From: Actinomycetes bacterium | GTDB lineage: Bacteria; Actinomycetota; Thermoleophilia; Gaiellales; Gaiellaceae | Length of the DNA: 39,228 nucleotides | Reading direction: 5' to 3' | Assembly (NCBI GenBank): GCA_023251945.1 | Contig: JAHEXT010000002.1 | Span: forward strand, 1 to 39,228 | In this document: piece by piece, positions 34,041 through 39,228 of the stretch | How the letters are laid out: every line of letters begins with the position of its first letter | Numbering within the stretch: position 1 is the stretch's first letter | Program-made: the position numbers and the translations under genes | Notes under the pieces: generated by a model | Seen by the model: the letters and a program-made list of their open reading frames with translations, nothing else | Told to the model about the DNA's origin: nothing | The model's database searches: none

Positions 34041-34816
34041 GAGCTTCCGGCCTCCGCGAACTCCTCGTCCCAGGCTCGTTGCCAGCGCCGCTCCATGAGC
34101 ACGGAGATCCAGATCGACGCTTCGTAGAGAAGGACAAGGGGTACCACTTCGAACGCGAGCGAGACGGGATCCACCGTCGGGAGCAGCGCAGCGAAGACGA
34201 GCAGGACGATGAACGCGATTCCACGGTTACGCCGCAGCTGATCCGAGCTCACGACGCGCAACCGGACGAGTGCGAGCAGGAAGATCGGTAGCAGGAAGGC
34301 GAGCCCGCCGCCGAACAGAAGCAGGGCGACGAACGAGTAGTAGTAGCTGGCACGGATCTGGATGTTGTAGAGCTCCTCGTCGTACGTCGTCAGGAACTGG
34401 AGAGCTCGGGGCAGCGCGACGTAGTACATGAAGACGACGCCGCACGCGAAGAGCACCGTGGCGATGAGCACGGAGACGAGGACGATGCGCTGGGCATGCG
34501 ACTCGACCGCGGGTGCCAGGAAGGACCAGACCTGCCAGAGCACCACCGGCAGCGCGAGGGCGAGCGCTGCGATCAGGCTCACCTTGACCGAGACCGTGAA
34601 CGGCTCGGCAACGCCGAGCGTGACGAGCTTCTTGTTGCCGGGAAGCGGGCCCGTCAGCCACTCCATGATCTGCTCGTGGAAGGCGAAGGCCAGGAGGAAC
34701 GCCGGGACGATCACGACGAGGCTGATGATCAGCCGCGAGCGGAGCTCGTCGAGGTGCTCGACGAGCGTCGCCTCCTCACCGTGGCTGAGGCGGCGCGGCA
34801 GCCACCGGCGCACCAT
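34037..34816 (-). CDS. tatC: Sec-independent protein translocase TatC
   Basis: 259 aa; EEATLVEHLDELRSRLIISL, SFLAPAVESHAQR, six hydrophobic helices. Confidence 0.95.
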   Translation of the reverse strand: MVRRWLPRRLSHGEEATLVEHLDELRSRLIISLVVIVPAFLLAFAFHEQIMEWLTGPLPGNKKLVTLGVAEPFTVSVKVSLIAALALALPVVLWQVWSFLAPAVESHAQRIVLVSVLIATVLFACGVVFMYYVALPRALQFLTTYDEELYNIQIRASYYYSFVALLLFGGGLAFLLPIFLLALVRLRVVSSDQLRRNRGIAFIVLLVFAALLPTVDPVSLAFEVVPLVLLYEASIWISVLMERRWQRAWDEEFAEAGSS

Positions 34817-34831
34817 GGAGCGGCGTTCCCC

Positions 34832-35098
34832 CTAGGAGACGGTCTCCCGCTCGCTCTCCTCGGCCGGCGCCGTCTCGGGCGGCGCGTACTGGCTCGGCTC
34901 CGAGGGAGCGGAGGGAAGCTCGGCCGACGGAGGCGTGGGCGTCGTCACCTTCTCCTCGACGCCGGTGACTCCGTCTTTGAACTCGCGCATTCCCTTGCCG
35001 AGCGAGCGGCCCATCTCCGGCAGTCGCTTCGCGCCGAAGATGAGGAGCACGGCGAGGAGAATGATCATGAGCTCCGGGACCGAGAGACCGAAAGGCAT
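34832..35098 (-). CDS. tatA: Twin-arginine translocase TatA/TatE family subunit
   Basis: 88 aa from ATG 35098; LSVPELMIILLAVLLIFGAKRLPEMGRSLGKGMREFKDGV. Confidence 0.93.
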   Translation of the reverse strand: MPFGLSVPELMIILLAVLLIFGAKRLPEMGRSLGKGMREFKDGVTGVEEKVTTPTPPSAELPSAPSEPSQYAPPETAPAEESERETVS

Positions 35099-35104
35099 GG
35101 ACGC

Positions 35105-35110
35105 ACGATA
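35105..35110 (-). promoter_or_regulatory. -10 element TATCGT, 6 nt before the tatA ATG
   Basis: Reverse strand TATCGT-GCGTCC-ATG. Confidence 0.5.
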
Positions 35111-35214
35111 CCACCGGCCGACGCGGGAACGGGTCCGGCTACCATGCGACGAGGCGGCGTTGCGCTGCCGGTCCACGCTCGACCAAGTCCTGTCACAAGG
35201 CAAGCCCTTCCAAA

Positions 35215-35997
35215 ATGGCTCTACTCGAGATCAAGAACCTGCACGTCACGCTGGAGGACGGCACGGAGATCGTCAAGGGCGTCGACCTCTCCGTCGACCT
35301 GAACCAGAAGCACGCGATGATGGGCCCGAACGGCTCCGGCAAGTCCACGCTCGCATACGCGCTCATGGGCCACCCCGCGTACCGGATCAGCGAGGGGCAG
35401 ATCCTCCTCGCCGGGGAGGACGTGACCGAGCTCGGCGCGGACGAACGTGCGCAGCGCGGTCTCTTCCTCGCCTTCCAGTATCCGCACGCGATCCCCGGGG
35501 TGACGGTCACGAGCTTCCTGCGGAGCGCGATCAACGCAATCCGGAAGGCCCGGGCAGGCGGCGAGGACGACCCGATCCCGATCCCGCAGTTCCGCGACGA
35601 GCTGAAGGACGCGATGGAGCAGCTCAAGGTCTCGCGGGAGCTTGCCTCCCGCTACGTCAACGACGGGTTCTCGGGCGGGGAGCGGAAGCGAATCGAGGTG
35701 CTGCAGCTCGCGATGCTCAAGCCGCGCATCGCGGTCCTGGACGAGACCGACACGGGCCTCGACATCGACGCGCTCAAGATCGTGGCCGGCGGCGTGAACA
35801 CGCTCGTGGGCCCCGATATGGGGGCGCTCCTGATCACGCACTACCAGCGGATTCTCAGCTACGTCGAGCCCGACTTCGTGCACGTCTTCACGGACGGCCG
35901 GATCGTCGCCCAGGGCGGCCCTGAGTTGGCGCATACTTTGGAGGCTGAAGGCTACGAGGCGTTCGCCCCGGCGGGCGTCGGAGGAGGCGAGGCATGA
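35215..35997 (+). CDS. sufC: Fe-S cluster assembly ATPase SufC
   Basis: 260 aa; [59 protein letters not shown]. Confidence 0.97.
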   Translation: MALLEIKNLHVTLEDGTEIVKGVDLSVDLNQKHAMMGPNGSGKSTLAYALMGHPAYRISEGQILLAGEDVTELGADERAQRGLFLAFQYPHAIPGVTVTSFLRSAINAIRKARAGGEDDPIPIPQFRDELKDAMEQLKVSRELASRYVNDGFSGGERKRIEVLQLAMLKPRIAVLDETDTGLDIDALKIVAGGVNTLVGPDMGALLITHYQRILSYVEPDFVHVFTDGRIVAQGGPELAHTLEAEGYEAFAPAGVGGGEA

Positions 35998-37406
35998 GCA
36001 CGCACGAGACAGAGGTCGTCCGCGGGATCCGTTCCGACTACGAGTACGGCTTCTCCGTCCCTGAGGACTACTTCTTCAAGTCCGGACGAGGGCTGTCGCA
36101 CGAGCTCGTCGAGGCGATCTCCGAGCACAAGAGCGAGCCGGAGTGGATGAGGAAGTTCCGGCACAAGAGCCTCGACTACTTCCTCGCCCGGCCCATGCCG
36201 AGCTGGGGCGCCGATCTCTCGGGGATCGACTTCGACAACATCTACTACTACATCAAGCCCACAGAGAAGCAGGCGGACTCGTGGGAAGACCTGCCCGCCG
36301 ACATCAAGGACACGTGGGACCGGCTCGGGATTCCCGAGGCGGAGAAGAAGTACCTCGCCGGCGTCGGCGCGCAATACGAGTCCGAGGTCGTCTACCACAA
36401 GCTTCAGGCCGACCTCGAGGCAAAGGGCGTTCTCTTCCTCGACATGGACTCGGGCCTCCGTGAGCACGAGGAGATCGTCAAGCAGCACATCGGAACGATC
36501 ATCCCGCAGAACGACAACAAGTTCGCTGCTCTCAACTCGGCTGTCTGGTCGGGCGGCTCCTTCATCTACGTGCCGCCGGGCGTCAAGATCGAGATGCCGC
36601 TCCAGGCCTACTTCCGCATCAACGCGGAGAACATGGGCCAGTTCGAGCGCACGCTGATCATCGTCGACGAGGGCGCGTATGTGCATTACGTCGAGGGCTG
36701 CACGGCGCCGATCTACTCGTCCGACTCGCTCCACTCGGCGGTCGTCGAGATCATCGTGAAGAAGGACGCGCGCTGCCGGTATACGACCATCCAGAACTGG
36801 TCGAACAACGTCTACAACCTCGTCACGAAGCGCGCCGTCGCGTACGAGGGCGCGACCATGGAGTGGGTGGACGGAAACCTCGGCTCGAAGGTGACGATGA
36901 AGTACCCGGCGATCTGGCTCATGGGGGAGCGCGCGCACGGCGAGGTGCTCTCGATCGCCTTCGGGGGCAAGGGCCAGCACCAGGACGCGGGCGGCAAGGT
37001 CGTCCATGTCGCGCCGCGGACGTCGTCCGTCATCACCTCGAAGTCGATCTCGAAGGACGGCGGCCGGGCCGGCTACCGCGGCCTGCTGCAGGTGGCGAAG
37101 GGCGCGGTCGGCTCGAAGTCGAAGGTCGTCTGCGACGCGCTGATCCTCGACGAGGAGTCGCGCTCGGATACGTACCCGTACATCCAGGTGGACGAGTCGG
37201 ACGTCGAGCTCGGACACGAGGCGACCGTGTCGAAGATCGGCGAGGAGCAGCTCTTCTACCTGATGAGCCGCGGCCTCTCCGAGGCGGAGGCCTCGGCGAT
37301 GATCGTGTCGGGCTTCGTCGAGCCCATCACGAAGGAGCTTCCGCTCGAGTACGCGGTCGAGATGAACCGCCTCATCCAACTGCAGATGGAAGGCTCCGTC
37401 GGCTAG
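35994..37406 (+). CDS. sufB: Fe-S cluster assembly protein SufB
   Basis: 470 aa from ATG overlapping the sufC stop; [68 protein letters not shown]. Confidence 0.97.
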   Translation: MSTHETEVVRGIRSDYEYGFSVPEDYFFKSGRGLSHELVEAISEHKSEPEWMRKFRHKSLDYFLARPMPSWGADLSGIDFDNIYYYIKPTEKQADSWEDLPADIKDTWDRLGIPEAEKKYLAGVGAQYESEVVYHKLQADLEAKGVLFLDMDSGLREHEEIVKQHIGTIIPQNDNKFAALNSAVWSGGSFIYVPPGVKIEMPLQAYFRINAENMGQFERTLIIVDEGAYVHYVEGCTAPIYSSDSLHSAVVEIIVKKDARCRYTTIQNWSNNVYNLVTKRAVAYEGATMEWVDGNLGSKVTMKYPAIWLMGERAHGEVLSIAFGGKGQHQDAGGKVVHVAPRTSSVITSKSISKDGGRAGYRGLLQVAKGAVGSKSKVVCDALILDEESRSDTYPYIQVDESDVELGHEATVSKIGEEQLFYLMSRGLSEAEASAMIVSGFVEPITKELPLEYAVEMNRLIQLQMEGSVG

Positions 37407-37432
37407 CGCCCTCCGGAGCGAAGAGGAGCCTC

Positions 37433-37813
37433 ATGGAGATCACGAAGCTCGACTTCGTCGCCGTGCCGTCGACCGACTGGCGGCGGTCGCGCGCGTTCTA
37501 CGTCGAGACGCTCGGGCTGCGGCCCGACCAGACCGGGGACGCCGAGTTCTGGGTCGGCGACACGTGCTTCGGGATCTACGAGCCTGCGAGCTACGGGATG
37601 GAGTTCGCGCCGCAGCGGAACGCCCACCTCGCGCTCCACGTCGCTGACGTCGCCGCCGCGCGGGCGGAGCTCGCGGCGAAGGGCGTGGAGTTCTCCGGCG
37701 AGACGTTCGACACCGGCGTCTGCCACATGGCGTTCTTCCAGGATCCCGACGGCAACGACCTGATGCTCCACCACCGCTACTCCCCGCGCGAGCAGGGACG
37801 CGCAGACTCGTGA
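37433..37813 (+). CDS. VOC family (glyoxalase-fold) protein 1
   Basis: 126 aa; LDFVAVPSTDWRRSRAFYVETLGL ... VAAARAELAAKGVEFSGETFDTGVCHMAFFQDPDGNDLMLHHRY. Confidence 0.9.
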   Translation: MEITKLDFVAVPSTDWRRSRAFYVETLGLRPDQTGDAEFWVGDTCFGIYEPASYGMEFAPQRNAHLALHVADVAAARAELAAKGVEFSGETFDTGVCHMAFFQDPDGNDLMLHHRYSPREQGRADS

Positions 37814-38184
37814 TCACCGTCTAGCGGACGGACTTCGTCTCCGTCCCGGTGACCGACCTGGAGCGCTCGACGCGGTTCTACGGCGACACCCCCGGCCTGC
37901 CGCGCGCCTCGGAGGACGCGGGCTGGCCCGAGTTCCAGCTCGGGGAGAACGTCAGCCTCTACTTGATCGATCCCACCAATATCGGCCAGCAGTTCGAGGG
38001 CCCGCACACGGCGTCCATCGCCCTCCGCGTCGCCGACGTCGAGGCGACCCGCGCGGAGCTCGCCGAGAGGGGCGTCGCCTTCCACGGCGAGACCTTCGAC
38101 ACGGGTGTCTGCCACATGGCGCACTTCACCGATCCCGACGGCAACGTCTTCATGCTCCACCGCAGGTACGCGCCCCGTGATTGA
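37810..38184 (+). pseudogene. VOC family protein 2, in-frame TAG at codon 5 (37822-37824)
   Basis: VITV*RTDFVSVPVTDLERSTRFYGDTPGLPR...; GTG overlaps the upstream stop; TAG aligns with the Glu of paralog 3 (VIDVERVDYIRVPVTD). Confidence 0.82.
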
Positions 38185-38566
38185 CGTCGAGCGCGTCGAC
38201 TACATCCGTGTCCCGGTGACGGACATCGAGGAGGCCAACCACTTCTACGGAGAGGTGTTGGGCCTCGAGCGGAATCCGAACTCGCCCGGCGACGACTGGG
38301 TCGAGTACGAGGTCGGCAACCTCACGCTAGCCGTCATGACGCCGCACACACACGAGTACGAGTTCGCGCCGCTTCCGCCCGCGACGATCGCGCTGCGCGT
38401 CCCCGACCTCGAGGCGGCGAAGGCGGAGCTCGAGTCCGCAGGGCTCGAGGTGACGGAGATCTGGGATTCGGGTGTCTGCCGCGGCATGGGAGTGAGCGAT
38501 CCCGCCGGCAACCGCATCCTGCTGCACCATCGCTACGCGCCGTACCCGGACGGGACGACTCCGTGA
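38177..38566 (+). CDS. VOC family protein 3
   Basis: 129 aa from GTG 38177; VIDVERVDYIRVPVTDIEEANHFYGEVLGLER ... GVSDPAGNRILLHHRYAP. Confidence 0.9.
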   Translation: MIDVERVDYIRVPVTDIEEANHFYGEVLGLERNPNSPGDDWVEYEVGNLTLAVMTPHTHEYEFAPLPPATIALRVPDLEAAKAELESAGLEVTEIWDSGVCRGMGVSDPAGNRILLHHRYAPYPDGTTP

Positions 38567-39228
38567 CGGCGACGAGAGCCGAGCTTCGCGAGCGTTACGC
38601 TGCGCTCCCCCTTCCGACGACGAAGGACGAGCACTGGCGCTTCACCGACCTTGCCGGGTTCGATCCCGACGCCTGGACGGCGAACGGCGCCGCGCAGGTC
38701 GCCGCGCCGCCGTCGCTGCTCGAGCTCGATGCCGCCGGTGTCGCGTACGTCGGCGAATCCGGCGTCGAGATCGAGCGGGCTCCCGGCGGGGTGCGCTTCG
38801 AGCCGCTCCCCGAAGATCACGAGCTCCTCTACTCGCTCGTCGGCTGGGACGAGAAGTTCGCCGCGCACAACGCGGCGTTGTGGAAGAACGGGCTCCTCGT
38901 CCAGGTGCCGCGCGGTGCCGTCGTCGACAAGCCCCTCTACGTGCGCATCGCGAACGGCGTCGAGGGCGGCTCGCTCTTCTGGCGTCTCCTCGTGGTCGCC
39001 GAGCCGGAGAGCCGGTTTGCAGTCGTCGAGGAGTACGCCTCGTCCTCGACCGAGCTCACTTCCTACTCGAATGCGGCGGTCGAGATCGTCGTCCAGGACG
39101 GCGCGAAAGTGGAGTACGTGTCCGTTCAGAACCTCTCCCGCGGGACGTGGCACTTCGCCTCGCACCATGCGCGCGTCGAGCGCGATGCCGAGCTCGACTG
39201 GGTGGCGGGTGGCTTCGGCTCCTCGAAG
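38563..39228 (+). CDS. sufD: Fe-S cluster assembly protein SufD (truncated by window end)
   Basis: Open frame from GTG 38563 to the window end, not in the ORF track: VTATRAELRERYAALPLPTTKDEHWRFTDLAGFDP...FAAHNAALWKNGLLVQVPRGAVVDKPLYVRI...EYASSSTELTSYSNAAVEIVVQDGAKVEYVSVQNLSRGTWHFASHHARVERDAELDWVAGGFGSSK. Confidence 0.92.
   Translation, partial: MTATRAELRERYAALPLPTTKDEHWRFTDLAGFDPDAWTANGAAQVAAPPSLLELDAAGVAYVGESGVEIERAPGGVRFEPLPEDHELLYSLVGWDEKFAAHNAALWKNGLLVQVPRGAVVDKPLYVRIANGVEGGSLFWRLLVVAEPESRFAVVEEYASSSTELTSYSNAAVEIVVQDGAKVEYVSVQNLSRGTWHFASHHARVERDAELDWVAGGFGSSK

Noticed and set aside
18993-37824. Amber (TAG) codon reassignment as explanation for the two in-frame TAGs
   Set aside because: TAG is the ordinary terminator of several intact genes here (M23 6784-6786, MMPL 9752-9754, rfbD 11829-11831, ctaE 30620-30622, sufB 37404-37406), so general recoding does not fit.
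1-39228. CRISPR arrays, transposases, prophage or toxin-antitoxin genes
   Set aside because: None recognised in the translations or as spaced repeats on either strand.

Overview
High-GC chromosomal segment, most likely from an actinobacterium (gene content suggests Thermoleophilia/Gaiellales; taxonomy is inference only). It is mostly core and cell-envelope metabolism, with no transposase, phage genes or CRISPR seen. In order: thioredoxin (partial), a DPM1-like glycosyltransferase, PolX, a PLP-dependent decarboxylase, two adjacent half-size TauE/SafE proteins, an M23 peptidase, an MMPL transporter, a dTDP-rhamnose cluster (rfbA-C-D-B), SpoIID/LytB plus subtilase, a WbpD/B/A/I-like amino-uronate operon on the minus strand, a disrupted cytidylate-kinase-like gene, a sulfotransferase, tRNA-Lys(CTT), a GGDEF-EAL protein, CapA, a cytochrome c oxidase operon (ctaC-ctaD-X-ctaE-Y) with a diheme cytochrome c, a TPR protein, an amidohydrolase, TatC/TatA, and a suf operon (sufC-sufB-VOC-VOC-VOC-sufD, the last truncated by the window end). 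The best leads are: (1) three copies of one uncharacterised Rossmann/USP-like domain interleaved with the cox genes, one fused to a 2-TM segment; (2) three tandem VOC paralogs inserted between sufB and sufD; (3) three otherwise intact genes broken by single lesions (two in-frame TAGs and one homopolymer frameshift); (4) a 158-bp nested inverted repeat abutting tRNA-Lys; (5) a recurrent TANNNT-N6..9-start-codon pattern implying many leaderless mRNAs. All family calls come from reading the translations; no database search was run.
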